Below are positions 8,407 to 16,261 of a DNA stretch of 60,542 bases, in pieces; position 1 is the first letter of the stretch, and every line of letters begins with the position of its first letter. Below the pieces are notes generated by a model. It had not been told where the DNA came from, made no database searches, and saw only the letters and a program-made list of their open reading frames with translations. The stretch lies in assembly GCF_002483305.1 (NCBI RefSeq), contig NZ_DLHQ01000020.1, positions 3,718 through 64,259 on the forward strand, written 5' to 3'. A program made the translations under genes and the position numbers. Source of the stretch: Brevundimonas sp. UBA7664 (GTDB taxonomy: Bacteria > Pseudomonadota > Alphaproteobacteria > Caulobacterales > Caulobacteraceae).

Positions 8407-9735
8407 ATGCGTTCCATCATCCGGGCCGGCGGTCTGTCCGTGCTGACGCTGGTCGTCGCCCTGCCGCTGCTGGCGGCGACGCCGGCCGCCGCCCAGCAAT
8501 CGCCGGTTCCTTTCGACGCCCGGCGCGGGGTGTTCACCTTCGCCACGGGGCTGGAGCAGGCCCTGCCCGCCGTGGTCCAGGTCACCACCCTCGGACAGTC
8601 CGAAGGGCCCAGCTCCGGCGACAATGAGCCGAGCCCGATCTCAAGCGGCTCGGGCGCCATCATCGACGCGCGCGAAGGCATCGTCGTCACCAACCACCAC
8701 GTGGTCGAGGGCGGACGGAAATTCACCGTCGACATGACCGACGGACGCATCTTCGACGCCGTGCTTCTGGGTGTCGACAAGGCCACCGACCTGGCCGTGC
8801 TGAAGATCGAGGCGCCCTCCGTGTCAGAGCTGGGCCTGTCGCAGATCGAGGTGGTCAACTCAGATTCCCTGCGCACCGGCGACCTGGCGTTCGCCGTCGG
8901 CTACCCGCTCGGCCTGGACCAGACCCTCACCATGGGCGTCATCTCGGGCATGGGTCGCTCGGGCATGGGCGACCGGATCGAGGACTATATCCAGACCGAC
9001 GCGGCGGTGAATTCCGGCAATTCCGGCGGTCCGCTGCTGGACAGCCGCGGCCGGCTGATCGGCATCAACACCTCCATCCTGTCGGGCGGGGGCGGGGGCA
9101 ATGACGGCATCGCCTTCGCCGTGCCCAGCCGCATCCTGATGTATGTGGTCGCCCAGCTGCGCGAGAGCGGCGAGGTCGAACGCGGGACCACCGGCGCCAT
9201 CCTCGGCTCGCTCAACGCCGAGCGCTCGCGGGACCTCGGCCTCGGCATCGTGCGCGGGGCCGTGATCGAGGACGTGGCCCCGGGCTCCTCGGCCGAGGCG
9301 GCGGGCCTGCGACGCGGCGACATCATCACCCGTATCCAGAACCGTCCCGTCTCCAATGCCGGCACCGTCGCGGCCACCATCGGCATCGCCGAGCGGGGAA
9401 CCCGGCTCGAGGTCGTCTATCTGCGGGACGGCCACGAAGGCCGCGCCACCCTGACGGTCGAGGCTCCGTCGGCGCGGACGGTCATCGCCGGCGCCGATGC
9501 CGTCATGGCGCGGGGAGCGTCCGTGCGCGTCGCGTCGGACGGGCTGCAGGTGTTTGCGGTCGAGGGCGGCTCGGCGGCGGCGGCGGCGGGGCTTCAGGCG
9601 GGCGACCTGATCGCGCTGGTCGACGATACGCCGATGAGGGGACTCGACGCCCTGGCCGCGGCGCTGGACGGCGAAGGCCAGCGGATCCTGTCGGTGATGC
9701 GCGGCGGCGAGCCGGTGGAGATCGGCCTGCCCTGA
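8407..9735 (+). CDS. DegP/HtrA-family periplasmic serine protease with two PDZ domains
   Basis: 442 residues. A Sec signal peptide of about 30 residues ends near PAAAQQ. The trypsin-like domain carries His98 (TNHHVVEGG), Asp128 (KATDLAVLK) and Ser206 (NSGNSGGPL). Two PDZ domains follow: one with GSSAEAAGLRRGDIITRIQ, a second with GGSAAAAAGLQAGDLIALVD near the C-terminus. TTG 8401 is in frame, but AGGGGA (8395-8400) is ideally placed for ATG 8407. It is the third gene of the kinase/regulator operon, 27 bases after the kinase. DegP-type proteases degrade or refold damaged envelope proteins, which fits an envelope-stress circuit. Confidence 0.92.
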   Translation: MRSIIRAGGLSVLTLVVALPLLAATPAAAQQSPVPFDARRGVFTFATGLEQALPAVVQVTTLGQSEGPSSGDNEPSPISSGSGAIIDAREGIVVTNHHVVEGGRKFTVDMTDGRIFDAVLLGVDKATDLAVLKIEAPSVSELGLSQIEVVNSDSLRTGDLAFAVGYPLGLDQTLTMGVISGMGRSGMGDRIEDYIQTDAAVNSGNSGGPLLDSRGRLIGINTSILSGGGGGNDGIAFAVPSRILMYVVAQLRESGEVERGTTGAILGSLNAERSRDLGLGIVRGAVIEDVAPGSSAEAAGLRRGDIITRIQNRPVSNAGTVAATIGIAERGTRLEVVYLRDGHEGRATLTVEAPSARTVIAGADAVMARGASVRVASDGLQVFAVEGGSAAAAAGLQAGDLIALVDDTPMRGLDALAAALDGEGQRILSVMRGGEPVEIGLP

Positions 9736-10094
9736 ACCCCGGAATCGCCGCCTCCACACGCCGGACAGCAAAACGCCCGCTCGGCCGGAGGGGGGGAGGG
9801 TGGCGGAGCGGGCGTCTCGCTTTGGAGGAAGCATCGGCCCGCCGGAGCCCTTGGTGGAGAAATCCAGGAGGGGCTGGGGGGGCTGTTCAGGATCCGGAAT
9901 CGCTCCGAACTCCAACGAGCCGATGGGTCCGGTGTCGACCCGCATGGGGGCGGGCGATGGGCGGAAGCGAGGCGATTTCGTGTTCGCGACGAATTGTTTG
10001 CCTTGCGATGTTCCCGACACAGTGTTCGGCGACGTGATTATTCGGAACGGCCTGCCCACTGGCGTTTTCAGGCGGGCGGCGTAACCTTCTTCTG
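9736..10094. other. Intergenic region with one hairpin; no gene supported
   Basis: 359 bases between the protease and the DUF2794 gene. The start holds a 10-bp inverted repeat (next entry). The open frame at 9800-10084 has low-complexity Gly/Pro-rich composition, no recognisable family and no evident ribosome site, so I do not call it. The last 150 bases are less GC-rich than the surroundings and probably contain the DUF2794 promoter, but I cannot define its boxes. Confidence 0.5.
9773..9815 (+). terminator. Hairpin after the protease gene
   Basis: ACGCCCGCTC (9773-9782) pairs perfectly with GAGCGGGCGT (9806-9815) across a 23-base purine-rich loop, 38 bases after the protease stop. The following TCTCGCTTT is only weakly T-rich, so termination is likely but not certain. 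Confidence 0.55.
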
Positions 10095-10427
10095 ATGAGC
10101 GACGCCGCTGACTTGCAGTCCGTTCCAGGCCCGGTCTTTTTCGACCGGCGTGAGCTCGACCTGATCCTGCGCGTCTATGGCCGGATGGTCGCGGCCGCGG
10201 AGTGGCGCGACTACGCCATGGTCGGCCACAAGGACGTCGCCGAGTTCGCCGTCTTCCGGCGCTCGGGCGACGCGCCCCTGTACCGCATCGAGAAACGCCC
10301 GGCCCTTCGGCTGCGTCAGGGCCAGTGGGCGGTAATTGGCGAGGGCGGCGTGGTGTTGCGCCGGGGTCGCGACCTGGCCCAGGTCCTGCGCGTCTTCGAC
10401 AGCCGCAAATTCACGATCGTGGAATAG
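10095..10427 (+). CDS. DUF2794 protein
   Basis: 110 residues. The core VFFDRRELDLILRVYGRMVAAAEWRDYAMVG and the later FAVFRRSGDAPLYRIEKRPALR match the DUF2794 family, which is largely confined to Alphaproteobacteria and has no assigned function. There is no signal peptide or membrane helix, so it should be cytoplasmic. It is monocistronic and convergent with the Bax-inhibitor gene; a bidirectional terminator follows the stop within 10 bases. Confidence 0.8.
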   Translation: MSDAADLQSVPGPVFFDRRELDLILRVYGRMVAAAEWRDYAMVGHKDVAEFAVFRRSGDAPLYRIEKRPALRLRQGQWAVIGEGGVVLRRGRDLAQVLRVFDSRKFTIVE

Positions 10428-10432
10428 AAAAA

Positions 10433-10454
10433 GGGCCCGGATCGCTCCGGGCCC
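10433..10454. terminator. Bidirectional terminator between convergent genes
   Basis: GGGCCCGGA (10433-10441) pairs with TCCGGGCCC (10446-10454), loop TCGC. A run of five A before it gives a U tract for transcripts from the minus-strand gene at 10548; TGTCTCGTTT after it serves the plus strand less well. Confidence 0.85.
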
Positions 10455-10482
10455 TGTCTCGTTTGGCCTACCGCCCTTCGGG

Positions 10483-10544
10483 CTGCTTGAGGCCGGGGCA
10501 ACCCGCGCTCAAGCAGGCCGGGACCGCGTCCCGGCCGTTAGCGC
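10483..10544. repeat. CTCAAGC palindromic element, copy 1
   Basis: The core 10505-10544 reads GCGCTCAAGCAG, then a hairpin GCCGGGA-CCGCG-TCCCGGC, then CGTTAGCGC. The CTCAAGCAG end also pairs with CTGCTTGAG at 10483-10491. The outer blocks are identical to those of the copy at 14734-14773 while the inner stem differs. It lies between convergent genes. Confidence 0.8.
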
Positions 10545-10547
10545 AAC

Positions 10548-11303
10548 CTACCTGCGTCCGCCGAACAGCATCAGCAGGAATTGGAACATGTTGATGAAGT
10601 TGATGTACAGGCTCAGCGCGCCGTAGCTGGTGGCCACGCTCATGGCGGTCTGGTTTCCGCCGAGGGCGTAGTAGGTCATCTTCAGCCGCTGGGTGTCATA
10701 GGCGGTCAGGCCGGCGAAGATCAGCACGCCGGCGATGCTGATGATCATCTGCATCATGCCGCTCTGCAGGAAGATGTTGACCACCGAGGCGATGATCAGG
10801 CCGATCACGCCCATGATCAGGAAGCTGCCGATGCCGGTCAGGTCCTTCTTGGTCGTATAGCCGAACAGGCTGAGGCCGCCGAAGGCCGCGGCCGTGATCA
10901 GGAAGGTCTGGACCACCGACGTGCCCGTGTAGAGCAGCACCACCGTGCCCATCGAGGCGCCGATCAGGGCCACGATCAGCCAGTACAGCGCACTGGCGCC
11001 GCCCGAGGTGGGGTTCTTCATCACGAAGTTGGAGCCCAGCAGTATGACCAGCGGCGAGAAGGCCACGATCATGCCCAGCAGGGTGTAGCCGGTCAGGCGG
11101 GTGACCCCGTCAGGAAACACCTGGGTCGCGAACAGCAGATCGCGAACCGCAGGCACCGAGCCGGTGACATAGGCCAGGACCGCCGATACCAGCAGGCCCA
11201 GGGCCACCTTGTTGTAGACGCCCAGCATGAAGCTGCGCAGACCCGCGTCCACCGACATGTCGGCGGTGGCGGGGATCGAATAGCCGTTTCTGAAATCGCT
11301 CAT
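10548..11303 (-). CDS. Bax inhibitor-1 / YccA family membrane protein
   Basis: 251 residues. About seven hydrophobic segments, starting with KVALGLLVSAVLAYVTGSV, and a C-terminal block GGNQTAMSVATSYGALSLYINFINMFQFLLMLFG that is the hallmark of the BI-1/YccA/YbhL family. In bacteria these inner-membrane proteins are linked to FtsH interaction (YccA) or calcium leak (BsYetJ); which applies here is unknown. The frame is open to 11444, but ATG 11303 (MSDFRNGYSIP) gives a normal family length. It is monocistronic, ending at the bidirectional terminator. Confidence 0.9.
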   Translation of the reverse strand: MSDFRNGYSIPATADMSVDAGLRSFMLGVYNKVALGLLVSAVLAYVTGSVPAVRDLLFATQVFPDGVTRLTGYTLLGMIVAFSPLVILLGSNFVMKNPTSGGASALYWLIVALIGASMGTVVLLYTGTSVVQTFLITAAAFGGLSLFGYTTKKDLTGIGSFLIMGVIGLIIASVVNIFLQSGMMQMIISIAGVLIFAGLTAYDTQRLKMTYYALGGNQTAMSVATSYGALSLYINFINMFQFLLMLFGGRR

Positions 11304-11427
11304 GGCGAGATCGGTCCTCCGTTGGGCCGGGCGATCCCGGCCTTTGCGCAAATATCGGGCTGGATCAGCCCTTCCGCAAGGAAAACCGGACTTGGGCCGC
11401 GCGTTTCCAGCCGCTACCAAGGGTCGC

Positions 11428-11967
11428 ATGATCCGGCTGTTCACCGCCCTGTCTGTCCCTGACGACGTCGCCGAAGCGCTCGCCCGCCGTCAGACCGGCC
11501 TGCCGGGCGCGAAATGGCGCTCCGCCGACCAGCTGCACATCACCCTCGCCTTCTACGGCGAGGTCGACGAGCGCCGCGCCGACGACCTGTCGGTCGAGCT
11601 GGAGCGGGCGGCGACGGGCGGGCCGTTCGAGATCGCCCTGTCCGGCGTCGGCGCCTTCGGCGACGGTCATCGCACCCGCGCCATCTGGGCCGGGGTCGAG
11701 GCCGGCGACCGCCTGGCGGTCCTCGCCGGGCGCTGCCGCAGCGCCGCCGAACGGGCCGCTATCCCGATGGAGCGCCGCGACTATCGCCCGCACCTGACGC
11801 TGGCCTATCTGGGCGCGGACGCCGATCCTGCGCGGATCGGGGACTGGATCGCAGGCCACAATCTGCTGCAGTCTCCGCCGATCCGGATCGACCGGTTCGG
11901 CCTGTATTCCAGCGTCCTGACCCAGGACGGCAGCCGCTATGAACTCGAGAGGGAGTACCGCCTTTGA
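11428..11967 (+). CDS. thpR: RNA 2',3'-cyclic phosphodiesterase (2H phosphoesterase)
   Basis: 179 residues from ATG 11428. Two HxTx motifs define the 2H superfamily: His37 in HITLAFYGE and His122 in HLTLAYLG. The N-terminal MIRLFTALSVPDDV is typical of the bacterial ThpR/LigT group, which opens 2',3'-cyclic phosphates on RNA and was first known as 2'-5' RNA ligase. The stop overlaps the TTG start of the next gene (TTGA, 11964-11967), suggesting translational coupling. Confidence 0.9.
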   Translation: MIRLFTALSVPDDVAEALARRQTGLPGAKWRSADQLHITLAFYGEVDERRADDLSVELERAATGGPFEIALSGVGAFGDGHRTRAIWAGVEAGDRLAVLAGRCRSAAERAAIPMERRDYRPHLTLAYLGADADPARIGDWIAGHNLLQSPPIRIDRFGLYSSVLTQDGSRYELEREYRL

Positions 11968-12500
11968 CCGGACCGGTGCTGGAGACCGAACGCCTGACCC
12001 TGCGCCCCCTCGCGCTCGCGGACTTCCCGCGCTGGGCGGAGATGATGGCCGATCCGGAGGCGGCGAAATTCCTTGGCGGCGCCCAGCCGGCGGCGACGGC
12101 CTGGCGCGGCTTCATGAGCATGGCCGGGGCCTGGAGCCTGACCGGGATCGCCATGTTCTCGCTCATCGAACGGAACACGGGCCTCTGGCTGGGCCGGATC
12201 GGCCCCTGGCAACCGCTCGACTGGCCGGGGACCGAAGTGGGCTGGGGGCTCCATCCTGACGCCCAGGGCAAGGGCTATGGCGTCGAGGCGGCCACGGCGA
12301 CGATCGACTACGCCTTCGACGTGCTGGGCTGGACCGACGTCATCCACTGCATCGACCCCGACAACACGCCGTCGCAGCGCCTGGCCGAGCGACTCGGATC
12401 GTACAATCAGGGGCCGACGCAGATGCCGCCTCCATATCAGGACATCCCTGTCGACAAATGGGGACAGAGCCGCGCGGAATGGCGGGCCCGTCGCCGCTGA
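11964..12500 (+). CDS. GNAT-family N-acetyltransferase
   Basis: 178 residues from TTG 11964, overlapping the upstream stop by four bases. The RimJ/RimL-like pattern is clear: VLETERLTLRPLALADFPRWAEM at the N-terminus, GRIGPWQP, EVGWGLHPDAQGKGYGVEAA (acetyl-CoA pyrophosphate-binding loop Q-G-K-G-Y-G), then VIHCIDPDNTPSQRLAERLG. The substrate is not predictable; relatives modify proteins, antibiotics or small amines. TTG is inferred because the conserved N-terminus begins there and no ATG precedes it in frame. Confidence 0.85.
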   Translation: MTGPVLETERLTLRPLALADFPRWAEMMADPEAAKFLGGAQPAATAWRGFMSMAGAWSLTGIAMFSLIERNTGLWLGRIGPWQPLDWPGTEVGWGLHPDAQGKGYGVEAATATIDYAFDVLGWTDVIHCIDPDNTPSQRLAERLGSYNQGPTQMPPPYQDIPVDKWGQSRAEWRARRR

Positions 12501-12595
12501 AGACCATTCCGGCGGGGTTCTCCGCCGCATACTGACGCTTTGACCGATCCGCGCGTTCCGCTAGTCAGGGTGCATAAATCGACGAGGATGGACGG

Positions 12596-13831
12596 ATGCG
12601 GGTTCTGGTTTTGGGCGGTGACGGCTTCTGTGGCTGGCCCACGGCGTTGCATCTGTCGGCACGGGGTTGGGACGTCTGCGTCGTCGACAATCTCAGCCGC
12701 CGCAACATCGACAATGAGCTCGAGGTCCAGTCCCTGACGCCGATCCGGACCATGGGCGAGCGCATCGCCGCCTGGAAGGAAGTCAGCGGCCAGACCATCG
12801 ATTTCGTCAATATGACCGTCGGCAAGGAGTTCGACCGGCTGGTCGCCCTGATCAAGGACTGGAAGCCCGACAGCGTCGTCCATTTCGCCGAACAGCGCGC
12901 CGCGCCCTATTCGATGAAGTCGGCGCGGCACAAATTATACACAGTCGACAACAACCTCAACGCCACCAACCACCTGCTGGCGGCCATCGTCGAGAGCGGG
13001 CTGGACGTGCACCTGGCCCATCTCGGGACCATGGGGGTCTATGGCTACACCACCGCCGGGCTGCGAATTCCGGAGGGCTATCTCAAGATCACCGTCGAAA
13101 CCGATTTCGGCCCGACCGAGCAGGAAATCCTGTTCCCGCCGAACCCGGGGTCGATCTACCACATGACCAAGACCCAGGACGCCCTGCTGTTCCAGTTTTA
13201 CGCCAAGAACGACGGCGTCCGGATCACCGACCTGCACCAGGGCATCGTCTGGGGCGCCCAGACGGAAGAGACCCGCAAGGATGAGCGGCTGATCAACCGG
13301 TTCGACTATGACGGCGACTACGGCACGGTGCTGAACCGCTTCCTGATGCAGGCGGCGGTGGGCTATCCGCTGACCGTGCACGGCACCGGCGGCCAGACGC
13401 GGGCCTTCATCCACATCCAGGATACGGTGCGTTGTGTCGAACTGGCCCTGGCCAATCCGCCCAAGGTCGGCGACCGGGTCAAGATCCTCAACCAGATGAC
13501 CGAGAGCCGCCGCGTGCGCGACCTCGCCGCCATGATCGCCGACATGACCGGGGCCGAGGTGCACAATGTGCCCAACCCGCGTCTGGAGGCCGACGAGAAC
13601 GAACTGGTCGTGGCCAACGACCAGTTCCGTGAACTGGGCCTCAAGCCCATCACCCTCGCCGAGGGGCTGATGCAGGACGTGACCGAGATCGCGCGTCGCT
13701 ACGCCGACCGCGCCGACCTGTCGAAAGTGCCCTGCGTCTCGACCTGGAACGGCAAGCGGGCCGAGGCCCTGAAGGCGCCGTCGACGGTCGCCGCCCCGCC
13801 CACCGCGCCGGTGCAGGCCCGCTCGGCCTGA
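12596..13831 (+). CDS. sqdB: UDP-sulfoquinovose synthase-like NAD-dependent epimerase/dehydratase
   Basis: 411 residues. The N-terminal Rossmann motif GGDGFCGWPTALHL has the Trp-Pro that marks the SQD1/SqdB group among sugar-nucleotide epimerases. Also visible are HFAEQRAAPYSM, HLGTMGVYGY and the catalytic YHMTKTQDALL (Tyr-x-x-x-Lys), then HGTGGQTRAFIHIQDTVRCVELAL. SqdB converts UDP-glucose plus sulfite to UDP-sulfoquinovose for sulfoquinovosyl diacylglycerol. Sulfolipid has been reported in Brevundimonas as far as I recall. No glycosyltransferase (SqdD/X type) is adjacent, so the product is inferred from the family. The next epimerase starts 8 bases later. Confidence 0.8.
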   Translation: MRVLVLGGDGFCGWPTALHLSARGWDVCVVDNLSRRNIDNELEVQSLTPIRTMGERIAAWKEVSGQTIDFVNMTVGKEFDRLVALIKDWKPDSVVHFAEQRAAPYSMKSARHKLYTVDNNLNATNHLLAAIVESGLDVHLAHLGTMGVYGYTTAGLRIPEGYLKITVETDFGPTEQEILFPPNPGSIYHMTKTQDALLFQFYAKNDGVRITDLHQGIVWGAQTEETRKDERLINRFDYDGDYGTVLNRFLMQAAVGYPLTVHGTGGQTRAFIHIQDTVRCVELALANPPKVGDRVKILNQMTESRRVRDLAAMIADMTGAEVHNVPNPRLEADENELVVANDQFRELGLKPITLAEGLMQDVTEIARRYADRADLSKVPCVSTWNGKRAEALKAPSTVAAPPTAPVQARSA

Positions 13832-13839
13832 TCCCGGAC

Positions 13840-14727
13840 ATGTCCCCGCCTGACGCCGCCGCCTCTCCCTCGCTGCTGGTTTTCGGCGGCGGCTGGCTGG
13901 GCCGGGCCGCGGGGCTGGAGGCCATGCGCCGGGGCGGCCGCGCGGTCCTGACCAGCCGCGACGCGGACCGGCGGGCGGCGTTATCGGCCGAGGGCCTTGG
14001 CGCCATCGACCCGACTGACCCGACGGCCTTGGCCGGGGCCGTCGCCCAAGCCTCTGCCATCCTCGTCTCCGCCCCGCCCGAGGCGGACGGTTGCCCGGGC
14101 CTCAAGGCCCTGTCGTCGGCGCTCGCGGCCTCGGGCGTCTGGCCGGACTGGATCGGCTATGTCTCCTCCACCGCCGTCTATGGCGACCGCGCCGGCGGCT
14201 GGGCGCTGGAGGACAGCGAACTCAACGCCGCCTCGCTGGAGGGCGCCCGCCGGGTGCGGGCCGAGCGCGACTGGCTGGACGCCGGCCAGGGCATGGGGCT
14301 GACGGTGCAGCTGTTCCGCCTGCCGGGCCTCTACGGCCCCGGCCGCTCGCCGCTGGACCGGCTGCGCGACGGCACGGCGCGGATCGTGCGCAAGCCGGGA
14401 CAGGTGTTCAATCGCGTCCATGTCGACGACGTCGTCGCGGGCCTGTTCGCCTCCATGGCCCGCCCCCGGCCCGGCGCCGCCTACATCCTGTGCGACGACG
14501 AGCCCGCCCCGGCCGATGTGGTCATGGAAGGCGCGGCGCGGCGTCTGGGCCTGCCGATACCGCCCGAGATCGACCTCGACGATCCCTCAGTCTCCAACGC
14601 CATGCGGCGCTTCTACCTCGACTCCAAACGCCTCTCGAACGCCCGCGCCAAGGCGGAGCTCGGCTGGCGGCCGAAATATCCGAGCTGGCGGGACGGGCTG
14701 GAGGCGCTGGTCAGCGACGCCGACTGA
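13840..14727 (+). CDS. NAD(P)-dependent epimerase/dehydratase-like SDR protein
   Basis: 295 residues. It has a divergent N-terminal Rossmann motif (LLVFGGGWLGRAAG), then SSTAVYGDRAGGW and a later FNRVHVDDVVAGLFAS, as in extended SDR proteins of the YeeZ type. The usual Tyr-x-x-x-Lys active site is replaced: after SSTAVYG the expected region reads ARRVRAERDW, so it may not be a classical oxidoreductase. The C-terminus (SNAMRRFYLDSKRLSNARAKAELGW) is typical of this subgroup. It is probably co-transcribed with the sqdB-like gene. Confidence 0.75.
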   Translation: MSPPDAAASPSLLVFGGGWLGRAAGLEAMRRGGRAVLTSRDADRRAALSAEGLGAIDPTDPTALAGAVAQASAILVSAPPEADGCPGLKALSSALAASGVWPDWIGYVSSTAVYGDRAGGWALEDSELNAASLEGARRVRAERDWLDAGQGMGLTVQLFRLPGLYGPGRSPLDRLRDGTARIVRKPGQVFNRVHVDDVVAGLFASMARPRPGAAYILCDDEPAPADVVMEGAARRLGLPIPPEIDLDDPSVSNAMRRFYLDSKRLSNARAKAELGWRPKYPSWRDGLEALVSDAD

Positions 14728-14733
14728 GCGCTC

Positions 14734-14773
14734 GCGCTCAAGCAGCGAGCGGCCGCGTCGCGAGCGTTAGCGC
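14734..14773. repeat. CTCAAGC palindromic element, copy 2
   Basis: GCGCTCAAGCAG, CGAGCGG-CCGCG-TCGCGAG, CGTTAGCGC. It has the same outer blocks and same spacing as copy 1, with a different inner stem. It starts 7 bases after the epimerase stop and ends 5 bases before the stop of the convergent DUF1134 gene. Confidence 0.8.
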
Positions 14774-14777
14774 CCTG

Positions 14778-15398
14778 CTAGAAAGGCAGCAGGTTCCGCT
14801 GGCGGCTGTAGGCCATGGTGCCCACGTTGGCGCCCGCGCGCAGGCCGACGCCGGTGCGGATCGGGGCCAGGATGATGCCGTCGGCGCGCTGGTAGTTCAC
14901 GCCCACGCCCCCGACCAGATAGGCCGTGCCCTCCACGCCCGGGTAGCGGCGGTAGATCATGTCCGGGTGGTACAGGCCGTAGACCAGGGTGAAGACGCGG
15001 CTGGCGTTGCCGCCCAGGTCCCAGCCGATCGAGATGCCCTGCCAGAACACCTCCTGCGAGGCCGACAGGTCTTTCATATGCAGGGCGCCGCGACCGTAGC
15101 GCAGGCCGACGCCGGCCGCGCCCGCGCCTTCCTCGCCCGCGATATAGGCGGTGGGCCGGTCGCCGTTGTCGGCGAAGATGCGCTCGATGGCGCCGCCGAG
15201 AGCCTCGGCGGCGATGCCCAGTTCACGCGAACCGGCGGCGACCAGTTCGTCCGCCGTATAGGCTGGCGCCTGCTGGTCCGAGGCGATCGGATAGGCGGGA
15301 TCGGACGCCGGCTGGCCGCCACCCGTGGCGCAGGCGGACAGGCCCGAGGCGCCGGCGGTGGCGGCGAGGCCCGAGAGGATCAGTTGGCGGCGGTGCAT
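14778..15398 (-). CDS. DUF1134 protein (exported)
   Basis: 206 residues. The N-terminus MHRRQLILSGLAATAGASGLSAC has paired Arg before a hydrophobic segment and a Cys in lipobox-like context (LSAC, Cys23), so it could be a Tat- or Sec-exported lipoprotein. The core EVFWQGISIGWDLGGNASRVFTLVYGL and GVEGTAYLVGGVGVNYQR, then LAPIRTGVGLRAGANVGTM, matches DUF1134, an SH3-like periplasmic family related to Ysc84/SYLF. Function is unknown. It is monocistronic, 170 bases divergent from the ArsR-type gene. Confidence 0.85.
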   Translation of the reverse strand: MHRRQLILSGLAATAGASGLSACATGGGQPASDPAYPIASDQQAPAYTADELVAAGSRELGIAAEALGGAIERIFADNGDRPTAYIAGEEGAGAAGVGLRYGRGALHMKDLSASQEVFWQGISIGWDLGGNASRVFTLVYGLYHPDMIYRRYPGVEGTAYLVGGVGVNYQRADGIILAPIRTGVGLRAGANVGTMAYSRQRNLLPF

Positions 15399-15533
15399 GG
15401 GATGGCTCCGATAGGCGGGGACGGGCCGCCCGACTCGCGCGGGCGCTGGTCCATACCGTCACCGGCCTTTGAGTCAGCCTTGCGGCGATGAGGTTAACGG
15501 GAGGTTGCCGCGGCCGGATCGTGACGTCGCCGC

Positions 15534-15561
15534 TTGACTCATTTCGATGATTAGCTAAATA
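15534..15561 (+). promoter_or_regulatory. Promoter and operator of the sdpR-like operon
   Basis: TTGACT (15534-15539) and TAAATA (15556-15561) have 16-base spacing. The palindrome TTAGCTAA (15551-15558) overlaps the -10, the place for an ArsR-family autorepressor. The start codon is only 8 bases after the -10, so the mRNA would be leaderless. Confidence 0.6.
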
Positions 15562-15568
15562 TCACATT

Positions 15569-15865
15569 ATGAGCCAGGTCTTCAAAGCCCTTTCCGATCC
15601 CACCCGCCGGCGTGTGCTGCAACTGCTGCAGTCCGGGCCGATGAGCGCCGGAGAGCTCAGCGATCAATTCGATGTCTCCAAGCCGACCATGTCCGCCCAT
15701 TTCGCGGTCCTGAAGGAGGCCGACCTGGTCCACGCCGAAAAGGCCGGCAAGTCCGTCATCTATCACCTGAAGCTCTCGGTGCTCGAAGAGGCCCTGCTGG
15801 GCTTCGTCGACTCGTTCGGCCCCGGCGTCGCGGCGTCCGGGCCCGGAAAGGAACCTGCGAAATGA
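15569..15865 (+). CDS. ArsR-family transcriptional repressor, SdpR-like
   Basis: 98 residues. Winged helix: KALSDPTRRRVLQLLQSGPMSAGEL, recognition helix FDVSKPTMSAHFAVLKEADLV, then wing AEKAGKSVIYHL. No metal-binding Cys is present, which fits the SdpR autorepressor branch rather than ArsR/SmtB. The membrane gene overlaps it by ATGA (15862-15865). In Bacillus, SdpR represses its own operon and is released when the membrane partner SdpI detects the SdpC toxin; here the parallel is by gene pairing only. A palindrome over the -10 supports autoregulation. Confidence 0.85.
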   Translation: MSQVFKALSDPTRRRVLQLLQSGPMSAGELSDQFDVSKPTMSAHFAVLKEADLVHAEKAGKSVIYHLKLSVLEEALLGFVDSFGPGVAASGPGKEPAK

Positions 15866-16236
15866 GAAAACAACTGATCGCCGACCTCGCCTGGGGCGTC
15901 GGCATCGTCGCCCTGGCGCTCGTCGCCACGTTTGCCCGCAACCTCGGCTATATCGACGCCGAGACGGTCACCCGGTTGGTCCTCGGCGCGACCGGGCTGA
16001 TGGTCGCCTGGTTTGGCAACCGGATGCCCAAGACCATTGCGCCGAGCACGCGCGCCCGGCAGGCCCAACGGGTGGGCGGCTGGTCCATGGCCCTGAGCGG
16101 CCTCGTCTACGCCGCCCTGTGGGCCTTCGCCCCCCTCCAGGCGGCGCTGATCTTTGGCTGCGGCGCGATCATCCTCGGGATGGCGGTGACGCTCGGCTAT
16201 TGCCTGTCGCTGCGGGCAAAGGCGAAGGCGGCCTGA
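15862..16236 (+). CDS. Small membrane protein, SdpI-like partner
   Basis: 124 residues with about four hydrophobic segments. The central GLMVAWFGNRMPKTIAPSTRARQAQRVGGW resembles the SdpI-family signature (G-x-R-x-P, then a helix with R-x-x-G-W). There is no signal peptide. It is translationally coupled to the repressor. A role in sequestering the repressor or giving immunity is inferred from the Bacillus sdpRI model; no toxin gene is nearby. Confidence 0.55.
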   Translation: MRKQLIADLAWGVGIVALALVATFARNLGYIDAETVTRLVLGATGLMVAWFGNRMPKTIAPSTRARQAQRVGGWSMALSGLVYAALWAFAPLQAALIFGCGAIILGMAVTLGYCLSLRAKAKAA

Positions 16237-16261
16237 TCCGGGGCGCGGCGACGGTGCGGGA

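Noticed and set aside
9800..10084. 94-residue plus-strand frame before the DUF2794 gene
   Set aside because: No recognisable domain, Gly/Pro-rich composition, poor ribosome site, and it starts within the terminator loop.
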